From an uncultured Gammaproteobacteria bacterium (lineage in GTDB: Bacteria > Pseudomonadota > Gammaproteobacteria > Pseudomonadales > Azotimanducaceae): 41,976 nt of DNA. This document shows, piece by piece, positions 1-8,575 of the stretch (the first letter of the stretch is position 1; every line of letters starts with the position of its first letter). The position numbers were made by a program, and so were the translations under genes. Location: contig CAJXCK010000009.1 of the NCBI GenBank assembly GCA_913051785.1, forward strand, positions 1 through 41,976, given 5' to 3'. The notes beneath the pieces are model-generated. The model was not told where the DNA came from, made no database searches, and saw only the letters and a program-made list of their open reading frames with translations.

Positions 1-729
1 GTAGCAACATTAACCTTTCAAAGACCCGAAGCTCTGAACGCTTTTAATGAAGAGATGTTTGATTCTGTTGCAGACGCTCTTTTAACTACCGCTGAAGATG
101 ATGATGTGAAAGTCCTCATTATCACGGGGGCAGGAAGAGCATTCTCCGCGGGTTTGGATCTCACCACCGTCGGAGTAAAAGGAGCCACCCCAAAACATGG
201 TTTTCCCGGCATGTTTGAAGCATTTATTGATTATCCAAAGCCAATACTGCTGGCTATTAATGGAATTGGTGTTGGATTCGGCTGTACGATTTGCGGACTT
301 GCAGATTTGGTATTTATGGCAGAGAGTGCGCGACTGAAATGTCCATTTACATCACTGGGTTTGTCGGCGGAGGCCGGCAGTACAATTACATTCCCAGGAT
401 TAATGGGGCATCAGGCGGCAACTTGGGCTCTGATGAGCTCGGAATGGTTGGACGCTGAGACATGCAAACAATCTGGCCTGGTCTTTTCGGTTTGTCCAGA
501 TGATGCATTGTTATCGATTGTTTCAAGACACGCTGACATTTTGGCGTCAAAACCTTTGTCCTCCCTGATAACGAATAAAGAACTTTTGATGGCCCCAAAA
601 AGGGACGCCTTACGGGAGGTAAATGAGGTCGAAACAGTCGCGATAAGCAGCCTGATGGGTGGCCCTGCTAACTTGGAAGCGATCGCTGCGTTTAAAGAAA
701 AACGAGAGGCAGACTTTAGTGCGCTTTAA
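1..729 (+). CDS. Enoyl-CoA hydratase/isomerase (crotonase family), 5' end cut by the window
   Basis: The reading frame is open from base 1, and the residues before the first ATG at 55 (VATLTFQRPEALNAFNEEMF) are the typical N-terminal crotonase strand, so the true start lies left of the window. The oxyanion-hole segments are visible as AGRAFSAGLDL and NGIGVGFGCTICGLADLVF. The segment SLGLSAEAGSTITFPGLMG resembles the delta3-delta2-enoyl-CoA isomerase subgroup (eukaryotic ECI2-like) more than classical hydratases, so it more likely shifts a double bond in an unsaturated acyl-CoA than hydrates it; that is inference. The gene converges on the GST gene to its right with a 4-base overlap. Family assignment is sure; the exact reaction is not. 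Confidence 0.9.
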   Translation, partial: VATLTFQRPEALNAFNEEMFDSVADALLTTAEDDDVKVLIITGAGRAFSAGLDLTTVGVKGATPKHGFPGMFEAFIDYPKPILLAINGIGVGFGCTICGLADLVFMAESARLKCPFTSLGLSAEAGSTITFPGLMGHQAATWALMSSEWLDAETCKQSGLVFSVCPDDALLSIVSRHADILASKPLSSLITNKELLMAPKRDALREVNEVETVAISSLMGGPANLEAIAAFKEKREADFSAL

Positions 730-1457
730 ATTTCGGTATTCAGGTTTTCGTTGCTAGCGATGGTGGCGCCGTTTTTACGGTACTGCGCTTTTCGTTCCGC
801 ACTCCACTTGTCGATCTCGTCTTTTGGAACGCCATAACTAAGACCTCTCTCTACTCCTGGTCGAGCGCGAACACGCTCCACCCACTTGGGGATCTCGGGA
901 TACTGAGTTATGTCGATTTTGCTCCATTTATAACCCCGAACCCATGGATAGATACTTATGTCCGCGATCGTAAAATTATCTCCGCAGACCCATTCATGTT
1001 TTTTTAACTGGTTTGCTAAGACTGACATTAATCTTAGAGCCTCTTTATTAAATCTCTCGAGCGGATGTTCTTTTTTTAGAGGGTCGACGTCATCCATATA
1101 TCGGGTGTAGCTCAGCTTGTTGCCAAAATTGGGCCCCACGTTCGCGGCTTGCCAGTAGACCCAAGGAATAACATCCCAACGCGCTTCACCCAATGGGAGT
1201 AAAGGAGAGGGGTATTTCTCTCCCAGGTATTGAAGAATGGCGCAACTCTCCATGACAGATCGATCGTCATCGATAAGCACCGGTATTTTTTGGTTTGGAT
1301 TTTTTGCCGTAAATTCGTCTGTGAACTGTTCGCCTTTTGATAAGTTGATTGATCGGATTTTCATCCCAGGCATCTCCACACCCGCTTCAATCAATTCTTC
1401 TACCATGATATTCACCTTCCAGCCGTTCGGTGTGGCCGACGTCCACAATTCCATCAT
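726..1457 (-). CDS. Glutathione S-transferase, Nu-class-like (YfcG/YghU type)
   Basis: This 243-residue protein has an N-terminal thioredoxin-like domain (about residues 1-85) with the cis-proline segment NPNQKIPVL and the glutathione gamma-glutamyl-binding segment ESCAILQYLGEKY. An all-helical C-terminal domain follows, with the N-capping segment FTIADISIYPW. The SINLSKGEQFTDEF stretch after the first helix is typical of the Ure2p/YfcG/YghU group, which acts as disulfide-bond reductases or peroxidases with glutathione in the cytoplasm. Its neighbours are acyl-CoA and ester enzymes, consistent with detoxifying reactive intermediates, but the substrate is unknown. Its stop codon interlocks with that of the upstream crotonase gene on the other strand. 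Confidence 0.9.
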   Translation of the reverse strand: MMELWTSATPNGWKVNIMVEELIEAGVEMPGMKIRSINLSKGEQFTDEFTAKNPNQKIPVLIDDDRSVMESCAILQYLGEKYPSPLLPLGEARWDVIPWVYWQAANVGPNFGNKLSYTRYMDDVDPLKKEHPLERFNKEALRLMSVLANQLKKHEWVCGDNFTIADISIYPWVRGYKWSKIDITQYPEIPKWVERVRARPGVERGLSYGVPKDEIDKWSAERKAQYRKNGATIASNENLNTEI

Positions 1458-1543
1458 GTCTCATCCTTTCTAAGTCTCTATTTACTTTGACAGGTTAACT
1501 AATTCGCGTAAGTTTCTACAGAGCAGTTTAGGGGAGAGGAACA

Positions 1544-2584
1544 GTGGCCAATTCAAAAATTATGGACGATCCAAGGATAGATCCTAGGATTAAAGCGGTC
1601 TTCGGGGAGATGGATTTTAGTGGAATGACGCCGGATGCTGAGAGTCGTCAGGAGTTGGTAGACAAAGCGAACTCAGATGAAAGCAAGGCCGCACAGGAGA
1701 TGCTAAGAGCTTTTTTGGATATGGCTGATACAGAAGAGGTTGCTTCTTTCAAAGGCTTGTCCTTCTCCGAGCATACGTTTATTTCAAGTCCTGATAACAA
1801 TGAGATAAAAGTTCGATTTGTTCGGCCTGAGGGTTCTGAATTAGTTCCATGTGTCTATTACATACACGGCGGCGGGATGGCGACTCTTTCTTGTTACGAC
1901 GGTAATTATAGAGCGTGGGCTCGAGTAATAGCTGCTCAGGGAGTGGGAGTTGCGATGGTTGATTTTCGAAATTGCATAAGTCCATCTAGCGCGCCCGAAG
2001 TGGCCCCATTTCCTGCAGGCTTAAACGATTGCGTTTCAGGATTAGAGTGGCTTGCTCGAGAGGCAGAAGCGCTCAAAATCGATAAGTCCCATATTATCGT
2101 CGCGGGAGAAAGTGGAGGTGGTAACCTCACCATCGCAACGGGATTAAAACTTAAGCAGGAGGGGAAGCTTGCCCTCATTCGCGGCTTGTACTCATTGTGT
2201 CCTTACATAGCAGGTTTCTGGCCTTTGCCTGAAAACCCATCATCGATCGAGAATAATGGCATTTTGCTTGACCTGCATAACAACTATGGGCGTCTTGGCT
2301 ACGGGCTCGAGGAATATGAGAAAAAGAATCCTCTGGCTTGGCCGGGTTTCTCATCAGAAGATGACGTAAGCGGGCTGGTGCCCACTATCATAAGCGTTAA
2401 TGAGTGTGACCCCCTAAGAGATGAGGGGATCAATTTTTATCGCCTATTGCTGCGCGCTGGTGTCCAAGCTCGCTGCCGTCAAGTCATGGGCACAATCCAT
2501 GGTACTGAGATTTTCCCCTCAACTTGTCCTGATATCTCAAAGGATACGGCGGCAGATATTGCAAACTTTTGTAAGACTATCTGA
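1544..2584 (+). CDS. Alpha/beta hydrolase, hormone-sensitive-lipase-type carboxylesterase
   Basis: This 346-residue serine hydrolase shows the HSL-family HGGGM oxyanion motif at residues 108-112. The nucleophile elbow GESGGG places the serine at 190, the acid is D289 (NECDPLRDEG) and the base H319 (GTIHGTE). It should hydrolyse short acyl esters of alcohols or phenols in the cytoplasm; there is no signal peptide. Translation starts at a GTG at 1544 behind a strong purine-rich ribosome site (GGGGAGAGGA, 1531-1540). The first ~95 residues form the cap region usual for the family. The gene stands alone on this strand, diverging from the GST gene. Family and catalytic residues are clear; the natural ester is unknown. 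Confidence 0.93.
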   Translation: MANSKIMDDPRIDPRIKAVFGEMDFSGMTPDAESRQELVDKANSDESKAAQEMLRAFLDMADTEEVASFKGLSFSEHTFISSPDNNEIKVRFVRPEGSELVPCVYYIHGGGMATLSCYDGNYRAWARVIAAQGVGVAMVDFRNCISPSSAPEVAPFPAGLNDCVSGLEWLAREAEALKIDKSHIIVAGESGGGNLTIATGLKLKQEGKLALIRGLYSLCPYIAGFWPLPENPSSIENNGILLDLHNNYGRLGYGLEEYEKKNPLAWPGFSSEDDVSGLVPTIISVNECDPLRDEGINFYRLLLRAGVQARCRQVMGTIHGTEIFPSTCPDISKDTAADIANFCKTI

Positions 2585-2595
2585 CGGAATAGGAG

Positions 2596-2916
2596 CTACC
2601 AGTTTTGTCTGGAGGCGATCTTGCGAGCCGCCTGAAAAGTCTCGTTCCTCAGACCATTTAGTCGAGCATTAAGATTTTTAAACTGGAGTGGGTCCGACTT
2701 TTCTAAGTGCTTGGCTAATATTAAATCGGAGAAAGTATCTTCTCCTCCAAAGCAACCTAAAACACCAGTGGCGCCTGACAAGTTATTGGTCTCTATTTGT
2801 TCGAGTGACCTGGAAAACATCAAGATCCAATAACGCTCATCCGTTTCTTCAAGCAGTCCGATAATACGTCTAGTTAAAAAGCTTAGGGCTCTAAAATCTT
2901 CTTCTAAAGATGACAA
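2596..2916 (-). CDS. Small conserved hypothetical protein
   Basis: This 106-residue soluble protein has no signal peptide or membrane segment. The core reads YWILMFSRSLEQIETNNLSG followed by VLGCFGGEDTFSDLIL. This looks like a family of small proteins of unknown function (recalled tentatively as DUF6966-like) with an aromatic-rich helix followed by a Gly-Gly-x-Asp/Ser-Phe-x-Asp-Leu motif. The start is a TTG at 2914-2916 with GGAAAG about ten bases upstream. It converges with the esterase gene, leaving 11 bases between stop codons, and diverges from the aldolase gene. I do not know its function; its coding nature is supported by the composed motif and tight packing. Confidence 0.6.
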   Translation of the reverse strand: MSSLEEDFRALSFLTRRIIGLLEETDERYWILMFSRSLEQIETNNLSGATGVLGCFGGEDTFSDLILAKHLEKSDPLQFKNLNARLNGLRNETFQAARKIASRQNW

Positions 2917-2949
2917 AGGACGTTTCTTTCCACTGATTTTCCAGGGTAG

Positions 2950-2976
2950 CGATGTTAAATTAAATCGACGTTAAAT
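2950..2976. repeat. Direct repeat CGAyGTTAAAT upstream of the aldolase gene
   Basis: Two copies of an 11-base word occur at 2950-2960 (CGATGTTAAAT) and 2966-2976 (CGACGTTAAAT). They differ at one base and their starts are 16 bases apart. They lie in the divergent intergenic region, about 37-60 bases before the aldolase start codon, and could be a tandem operator. Chance recurrence in AT-rich DNA is possible. Confidence 0.35.
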
Positions 2977-3012
2977 GTTACGGATTCAGAGAAATCAGGG
3001 AGAGAGGTTATT

Positions 3013-3804
3013 ATGAGAGAAAATACGTCTTTAAAAGCGTGGAAAGAAGACAAACAAACAGTTGGTTGTTGGTTGAGTATGGCTAACGCTTATTCCGCGG
3101 AAGCGCTTGCAAGTATCGGATTTGATTGGGTCTGTGTCGATATGCAGCACGGAATCATTGATTATACGGATTTGGCCTATATGTTGCCGGCTATCTCAAC
3201 ATCTGCTGCGACCCCTTTGGTTCGAGTCCCATGGAACGAGCCCTACGAGATAATGAAGGTTTTGGACGCTGGCGCCTATGGTGTGATTGTCCCTATGATC
3301 AATAACAGGGAAGAGGCAGAACAGGCGGTTATGGCATGCAGATATCCTCCCGATGGCTTCAGGTCTTTCGGACCGATTCGAGGAGCCTTGTACGGTGGGA
3401 AAGGCTATTCCGTTGAGGCCAATGATCAGATTGCTTGTATCGCGATGATAGAGACGGCAGAGGGCCGAGAAAAAGCAGAGGAGATCATAACCACACCAGG
3501 TCTTGACGCTGTATATATAGGCCCTGCTGACTTGGCGTTATCTATGGGGCTGCCAGCAATGGGTGATCAGCCTCAGGAGGAGCACCTGGAGGAAGTAAAA
3601 AGGTTACTAGCACTTTGCAAGAAGCATAAAGTTGCTGCAGGAATTCACACTGGCGGCATTGAATATACACAAAAATATCTCGAGTTAGGCTTTAATTTTG
3701 CGGCGCTAGGAAGCGACTCAGGTCATATGATGAAAAATGCAGTAAAAGAACTTTCTGTGGCTAAAGGTATTACCCAAGCTAAGAGGGAGAGCACTGGTTA
3801 CTAG
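3013..3804 (+). CDS. HpcH/HpaI-type class II pyruvate aldolase
   Basis: This 263-residue TIM-barrel enzyme belongs to the family that cleaves 4-hydroxy-2-oxo acids, such as 4-hydroxy-2-oxoheptanedioate or 2-dehydro-3-deoxyglucarate, to pyruvate plus an aldehyde using a divalent metal. The catalytic base is H46 in VDMQHG, R71 in VRVPWN binds the pyruvate carboxylate, and the metal ligands are E147 (AMIETAEG) and D173 (IGPADLALS). The ATG at 3013 has a GGGAGAGAGG ribosome site. It heads a plus-strand run (aldolase, membrane peptidase, exonuclease III, carotenoid oxygenase) with gaps of 20-33 bases, probably one transcript. The exact aldehyde partner cannot be told; the family call is firm. Confidence 0.92.
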   Translation: MRENTSLKAWKEDKQTVGCWLSMANAYSAEALASIGFDWVCVDMQHGIIDYTDLAYMLPAISTSAATPLVRVPWNEPYEIMKVLDAGAYGVIVPMINNREEAEQAVMACRYPPDGFRSFGPIRGALYGGKGYSVEANDQIACIAMIETAEGREKAEEIITTPGLDAVYIGPADLALSMGLPAMGDQPQEEHLEEVKRLLALCKKHKVAAGIHTGGIEYTQKYLELGFNFAALGSDSGHMMKNAVKELSVAKGITQAKRESTGY

Positions 3805-3832
3805 TGCGAAATTCACTGAATAGGGGACCGGG

Positions 3833-4516
3833 TTGGCGATAGTTCTAGCGGGTGGGCTCTTGTTCCTGTTCTTTGCTCCTACGTTGTGGGTGAAATGGGC
3901 AATGAGGAAGCATAGTCAGCCGAAGCCTTCGATGCCTGGGACTGGTGGTGAGTTGGCGAAACACCTCGTTAAGCGATTCGGCTTGGAGGGGGTTTCGGTT
4001 GAGACGACCGAACAAGGCGATCATTACGACCCTGAAACAAAAACGGTAAGGCTGACTGAGTCAAATTACTCTACACGATCCTTAACTGCGGTGGCTATAG
4101 CGGCTCATGAGGTAGGGCATGCGATTCAGCATCAACAGGGAGATCCGCGAATGGCGGCGAGAACTCGACTCGCCTCTCTAGCAAATCGATTGGCCAGAGT
4201 AAGTTCAGCGATGATTTGGGCCGCACCATTGGTCGGCCTCTTGCTCAGGCATCCTGTTCCCTTGTCGGTAACGTTTGCTATCGGTTTATCTGGGCTTATA
4301 ACTAGGATGCTGCTCCATCTAGTCACACTCCCTCTCGAGTGGGATGCAAGTTTTGGGAAAGCTCTGCCAGTATTGAATGAAGGTAAATACGTTGATGGTT
4401 CCGATCAAAGGGCGGTCAGGCAGATACTAAGAGCGGCGGCCTTTACCTATGTGGCTGCGGCTTTTGCTGATGTCTTAAATTTGTGGCGATGGGCTACTTT
4501 GCTTATAAAAAGGTAA
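3833..4516 (+). CDS. YugP-like membrane neutral zinc metallopeptidase
   Basis: This 227-residue protein fits the Zn_peptidase_2 (YugP) family. It has an N-terminal membrane segment (residues about 1-20), the zinc-binding HEVGHAIQH motif (H92, E93, H96), then two hydrophobic segments around 122-165 and a likely C-terminal membrane helix. The usual downstream segment PLEWDASFGKAL (family form usually PVEFDAS, supplying the third zinc ligand) is present. It should act at the inner membrane as a protease of unknown substrate. Translation begins at a TTG (3833) after a GGGGACCGGG-type site, 28 bases behind the aldolase gene. No functional link to the flanking metabolic genes is evident. Family certain, role unknown. 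Confidence 0.88.
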   Translation: MAIVLAGGLLFLFFAPTLWVKWAMRKHSQPKPSMPGTGGELAKHLVKRFGLEGVSVETTEQGDHYDPETKTVRLTESNYSTRSLTAVAIAAHEVGHAIQHQQGDPRMAARTRLASLANRLARVSSAMIWAAPLVGLLLRHPVPLSVTFAIGLSGLITRMLLHLVTLPLEWDASFGKALPVLNEGKYVDGSDQRAVRQILRAAAFTYVAAAFADVLNLWRWATLLIKR

Positions 4517-4536
4517 CTAAGAAATAAAGGATCGAT

Positions 4537-5307
4537 TTGCGGATAGTAAGTTGGAATGTAAATGGGCTAAGGGCTTGTGCTAAGAAAGGGTTTCTGGATT
4601 TCTTAAACGCGAAAAACATAGATGTTCTTTGTCTGCAGGAAGTTAGAGCTTTTCCCGAACAATTGACCAAAGAAGTTCTGGAGCCAAAGGGTTGGCACGC
4701 GGTTTTTTCTCCAGCAGAACGTCCGGGCTACAGCGGTGTGGCGATATACAGTAAAAAAAAACCAACTAAGACTGTAGACAGTCTTGGGGTTAAGAAGTTC
4801 GATGAAGAAGGAAGGTTTTTAGTTGCCAAATTCGGAAGATTATCCTTAGCAAGTATCTACTTCCCGAACGGTAGCGGTAAAGATCGAGACAATAGCCGGG
4901 TCCCTTATAAGTTGGATTTTTGTGACCAGGTTCTAAAGCAAATAAAACAGCTGGAAAAAACAGGCCCCGTCCTCGTAACTGGAGACTACAATACAGCGCA
5001 TCACGAAATAGATATTGCGCGTCCAAAGTCGAACAAGAAGTCGAGTGGTTTTCTTATGGTCGAGAGAGAGGTGTTAAGTAATTGGGAAAAAGAAGGATGG
5101 GTTGATACGTTCCGTTCTTTACATCCCGGTGAGCCCGATCACTATACCTGGTGGAGACAATTTGGTGGTATGAGAGAGGCCAATGTTGGTTGGCGGATAG
5201 ATTATATAATGGCCTCGAAGTCGGCGTCGAAAAGAATTCGGGATGCGTTTATTTGGCCCGAGGTTATGGGTTCAGACCACTGTCCGATTGGTGTGGATAT
5301 TGAATAG
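4537..5307 (+). CDS. xthA: Exodeoxyribonuclease III / AP endonuclease
   Basis: This 256-residue enzyme is an exonuclease-endonuclease-phosphatase-fold AP endonuclease that repairs abasic sites. The start MRIVSWNVNGLRA is diagnostic. The metal ligand E35 lies in LQEVRA, the catalytic D150 and N152 in GDYNTAHHEID, and the terminal D247-H248 pair in GSDHCPIGVDIE. It is full length for the ExoA/XthA group. The start codon is TTG at 4537, 20 bases after the membrane peptidase gene. It is the only information-processing gene in the window and sits inside a metabolic transcript. I use the xthA symbol by family; paralogues elsewhere in the genome are likely. Confidence 0.93.
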   Translation: MRIVSWNVNGLRACAKKGFLDFLNAKNIDVLCLQEVRAFPEQLTKEVLEPKGWHAVFSPAERPGYSGVAIYSKKKPTKTVDSLGVKKFDEEGRFLVAKFGRLSLASIYFPNGSGKDRDNSRVPYKLDFCDQVLKQIKQLEKTGPVLVTGDYNTAHHEIDIARPKSNKKSSGFLMVEREVLSNWEKEGWVDTFRSLHPGEPDHYTWWRQFGGMREANVGWRIDYIMASKSASKRIRDAFIWPEVMGSDHCPIGVDIE

Positions 5308-5340
5308 TCAAAAAAATTAAAACGGTATTAGGAGAAGGTA

Positions 5341-6756
5341 ATGGCCGAAATGTTTCCAAAACATCCGAATCTGGTGGGTGGGTATGAGCCTCTATTGATG
5401 GAGTGTGATATTCACGATATGCGGGTTGAGGGCGAGGTTCCTTCTGCTTTGAATGGGAGTTTTTACCGAAATGGCCCTAATCCTCAGTTTGCGCCCAGAG
5501 GTGGTTACCACTTGTTCGGCGGAGACGGGATGATTCATGCTTTCCATATTGAGGAAGGGAAGATTAGTTATAGGAACCGCTGGGCTCGGACGAAAAAATG
5601 GCATCTTGAAAGAAACGCCGGCCGAGCATTGTTCAATCCGTTCGATCCTTCAAAACAGGATCCATCGGTGGCAGGTGTGGTTACAGATGGCCTCGCCAAT
5701 ACCAACGTAATTTGGCACGCGGGTAAGCTGTTGGCCCTGGAAGAAGGGCATGCCCCGTTCGAACTTGACCCGCATACTCTAGAATCCAAAGGACGTTACA
5801 CCTATGAAGGCAAACTCAAAGGCCCGATGACCGCACATCCTAAGATAGATAATGAAACCGGGGAAATGCTGTTCTTCGGGTACAACGCAGACGGAGGAAT
5901 CTCTCCCGCTATGACATTCAATGTGGTCGATCGAGAGGGAAGATTAGTGCGCAGTGAGTCCTTCGAGGCTCCCTACGCTTCTATGGTCCACGATTTTATG
6001 GTTACTAGCGATTATATTTTGTTCCCAATCATGCCGCTCACAGGCTCTCTTGAGCGAGCTATGTCCGGCCTTCCTGTCTATGCCTGGGAGCCTGATAAGT
6101 CAGTTCATGTTGGTGTTATGCCGAGAAATGGAAGCGTTGCCGACATGAGATGGTTCACGGGAGAAGCCGCCTATGTTTTTCATCCGATGAATTCCTTCTC
6201 AACCGGCGATAAAATATTTTGCGATGTCTGTGAATATCCTCAGGCGCCGTTGTTCCCCTTCGCTGATGGCTCACCTGGAGACCCCAAAAAAGCCAACGCG
6301 AACTTAGTTCGCTGGACTTTTGATTTGTCTGCCCAGACCGATACGTATCAAAGGCAACAACTAGATGATCTAGATACAGAGTTCCCTAGACTCGATGAAC
6401 GCAGGACAGGTCTCGACTATCGCTATGGTTTCATGGCAGCTGACTCTAAACCGAAAAATCGAGTTGGCGGATTTGACATGCTATGTAGAGTGGATCTGCA
6501 GAACGGAACGAGAGATGTCTATGAGGCTGGTCCAGGCGTTGCGGTGAGCGAGCCGGTATTTGTACCTAGGACGGAGGAATCGGCGGAGGGCGATGGTTTT
6601 CTACTAGCTTATACCTATGATGCGAACCGGTGCGCAAGTAATCTGCTTGTTTTTGATGCTCTCGATCTAAAGTCGGGCCCCGTCGCAAACGGGTATTTAG
6701 ACCACCGTATACCTTTCGGCTTTCATGGAAACTGGCGAGAAAACATGGCCTCTTAG
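5341..6756 (+). CDS. Carotenoid oxygenase (RPE65/CCD/lignostilbene dioxygenase family)
   Basis: This 471-residue protein is a seven-bladed propeller non-heme iron dioxygenase. The four iron-binding histidines can be seen at H166 (TAHPKID), H217 (MVHDFMVT), H281 (VFHPMNSF) and H462 (FGFHGNW). The N-terminus contains the family signature GSFYRNGPNPQF. These enzymes cleave a polyene or stilbene double bond with O2, giving aldehydes. No signal peptide is seen, so it is cytoplasmic or membrane-associated. It is last in the plus-strand run begun by the aldolase, 33 bases behind exonuclease III, and interlocks with the modC stop codon. Substrate (carotenoid or lignin-derived stilbene) cannot be decided. 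The iron site is intact. Confidence 0.93.
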   Translation: MAEMFPKHPNLVGGYEPLLMECDIHDMRVEGEVPSALNGSFYRNGPNPQFAPRGGYHLFGGDGMIHAFHIEEGKISYRNRWARTKKWHLERNAGRALFNPFDPSKQDPSVAGVVTDGLANTNVIWHAGKLLALEEGHAPFELDPHTLESKGRYTYEGKLKGPMTAHPKIDNETGEMLFFGYNADGGISPAMTFNVVDREGRLVRSESFEAPYASMVHDFMVTSDYILFPIMPLTGSLERAMSGLPVYAWEPDKSVHVGVMPRNGSVADMRWFTGEAAYVFHPMNSFSTGDKIFCDVCEYPQAPLFPFADGSPGDPKKANANLVRWTFDLSAQTDTYQRQQLDDLDTEFPRLDERRTGLDYRYGFMAADSKPKNRVGGFDMLCRVDLQNGTRDVYEAGPGVAVSEPVFVPRTEESAEGDGFLLAYTYDANRCASNLLVFDALDLKSGPVANGYLDHRIPFGFHGNWRENMAS

Positions 6757-7826
6757 ACTTCTATAGAAACGGTCTTTATCAGGGCAAATATTGTTTGTCC
6801 GGTTTGGAGCCCCATGTCCTGCAACGAACTATTCGTTATTTGTGCGGCCAAAATCTGTCCGCCTAGATCCACCATAACTATCGACGAAAAATCGTCTGGA
6901 TGCTCGTTTATTTCAACTAACTGACCCGAAAGACAATTTCTGATGCTGATATTTTGGGGTTGGTTTGAAGCCAATATCACGTCTCTGGCTAACACAAAAA
7001 TATTCGTCTGTTCGCCTTTTTTGAGATTGTCGGTTATTGGGGCGACAATAACTTCGCCCGCTACTTCCAAGCTGGTCAGTCCCCGGTCTATTTGGTGGTC
7101 AACGACTGTTACGGATAAAACAGAGCCTTCCTGGAAGTCTATTTGCTCAGAGAACCCGGTTAGGCCGTGGGCGAAAATTGATTGAGTCGGCCTGGGTGGC
7201 GAGATCGTATTCTTTGAAATGACCATTGTCTCTGCACAATATCTTGCGATATCCGGTAGGTGATGGCTAACCAGGATCGTGATCATATTGTTAATCCTCG
7301 TGAGTTCGCCGATGAACTTGAGGATCTTTGACTTTAGCCGATCCTCTAATTCGGCGGTTGGTTCATCAAGTAGCAAAACGTCTGGATTGCTCAAAATGGA
7401 ACGAGCTATCGAGACTCTTTTTATTTGGCCACCTGATAATTTCTGGGGTTTGTTTTCCAGAAGCCGATCTATCTCAAGATTTTCTAAAACGGTCTCCATG
7501 TCGACGGAGCTTGCATTGTCAGAACTTCTTTCTGTCGCAAATAAAAGATTCTCTTTTACAGTCATGTGCGGGAAAAGTCGATTCTCCTGAAAAACTGTAC
7601 TGGTAGATCTACTCTGGCTGGGTGCTATGAATGAATTGTTTTGCCAAATTTGCTCTTTGAATTTAATGTCTCCATCCGCCGTAACGAGCCCCCCCAAGAC
7701 CTGTAGAAAAGTCGTTTTCCCGGATCCGCTAGGCCCAATTAACCCGTAGAGAGTCCCGGGCTGTAGATCTACATTTGCCGCAATGGAAAACGAGGCTCGA
7801 GAACATTTAATTTGTGCGCTCAGCAT
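6753..7826 (-). CDS. modC: Molybdate ABC transporter ATP-binding protein ModC
   Basis: This 357-residue ATPase powers molybdate import. Walker A is GPSGSGKTT (31-39), the Q-loop Q80, the signature LSGGQIKRVSIARS starts near 130, and Walker B is VLLLDEPTAEL (about 150-160). The C-terminal quarter, with SIRNCLSGQLVEI and VMVDLGGQILAAQIT, is the Mop/TOBE oxyanion-binding domain typical of ModC. This distinguishes it from other ABC ATPases. The start codon overlaps the modB stop by one base (TAATG), so the two are translationally coupled. Its stop interlocks by 4 bases with that of the carotenoid oxygenase gene on the other strand. The cognate modA is not adjacent but lies at 27707-28522. Confidence 0.94.
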   Translation of the reverse strand: MLSAQIKCSRASFSIAANVDLQPGTLYGLIGPSGSGKTTFLQVLGGLVTADGDIKFKEQIWQNNSFIAPSQSRSTSTVFQENRLFPHMTVKENLLFATERSSDNASSVDMETVLENLEIDRLLENKPQKLSGGQIKRVSIARSILSNPDVLLLDEPTAELEDRLKSKILKFIGELTRINNMITILVSHHLPDIARYCAETMVISKNTISPPRPTQSIFAHGLTGFSEQIDFQEGSVLSVTVVDHQIDRGLTSLEVAGEVIVAPITDNLKKGEQTNIFVLARDVILASNQPQNISIRNCLSGQLVEINEHPDDFSSIVMVDLGGQILAAQITNSSLQDMGLQTGQTIFALIKTVSIEV

Positions 7827-8497
7827 TACCGAAGTCTCATCAACGGCATTTTGTTCAATGAATATGTAATAAAAAGAACAAGGAATGAAAAAGTAAGAAG
7901 GGCGACAGATAAGATATGAGCTTCCGCATAATTTAATATCTCAACCTTTTCATAAAGTGCGATAGAGATAACTCTCGTTTCACCGGGAATATTGCCGCCG
8001 ACCATGAGAACGATGCCAAATTCGCCAACCGTATGTGCGAAAGTCAGAATTCCTCCAGTTATTATGCCCCGCTTACTCAGAGGCAGAATTAAATATCGAA
8101 ATATTTCAGTCGCTGAAGCGCCTAGATCTGCAGCAGCTTCTTTCAATTTCGGGTCCACACTTTCGAAGGCGTTCAGAAGAGGCTGAATCATGAAAGGTAG
8201 CGAATAAATGATCGAGGCAACGACTAGTCCTGCAAAGGAAAAAGTAAGTGTATCTCCAGTTAGATCTAGCCAGAGTCCTCCTAAGAAAGTATCCGGACTC
8301 AAGATGACTAGAAGATAGAAGCCTATTACCGTAGGTGGCATTACCAAAGGCAGAGAGGTCAGGGTCTCTAGAACTGTTCTCAGCGTGCCGGTTTTATTCG
8401 ACAGCCACCAGGCGAAGGGCAAACCTATCATTAGTAGCACTAGAGTCGTGACTAATGAAAGTTTAAGTGTCAGCCAAATAGCGGCGAGTTCAGGCAA
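7826..8497 (-). CDS. modB: Molybdate ABC transporter permease ModB
   Basis: This 223-residue inner-membrane permease has about five to six transmembrane helices. The EAA-loop signature reads EAAADLGASATEIFRYLILPLSKRG, matching the ModB/CysT-type inner-membrane component. The family phrase HTVGEFGIVLMVGGNIPGETR follows, which is strongly ModB-like. It forms the channel for molybdate driven by ModC. The start is a TTG at 8495-8497 preceded by GAGAAAG; no better in-frame start is seen upstream. It forms a two-gene modB-modC operon without modA, so the binding protein must be supplied in trans. Identification is strong. Confidence 0.93.
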   Translation of the reverse strand: MPELAAIWLTLKLSLVTTLVLLMIGLPFAWWLSNKTGTLRTVLETLTSLPLVMPPTVIGFYLLVILSPDTFLGGLWLDLTGDTLTFSFAGLVVASIIYSLPFMIQPLLNAFESVDPKLKEAAADLGASATEIFRYLILPLSKRGIITGGILTFAHTVGEFGIVLMVGGNIPGETRVISIALYEKVEILNYAEAHILSVALLTFSFLVLFITYSLNKMPLMRLR

Positions 8498-8575
8498 CTT
8501 CTTTCTCTGTATCTTCTGGAGATCAAGTCTGGTGAGCCTTGCTCCGCTAAAGTAATCTGCTCATCCTAGAACCGA

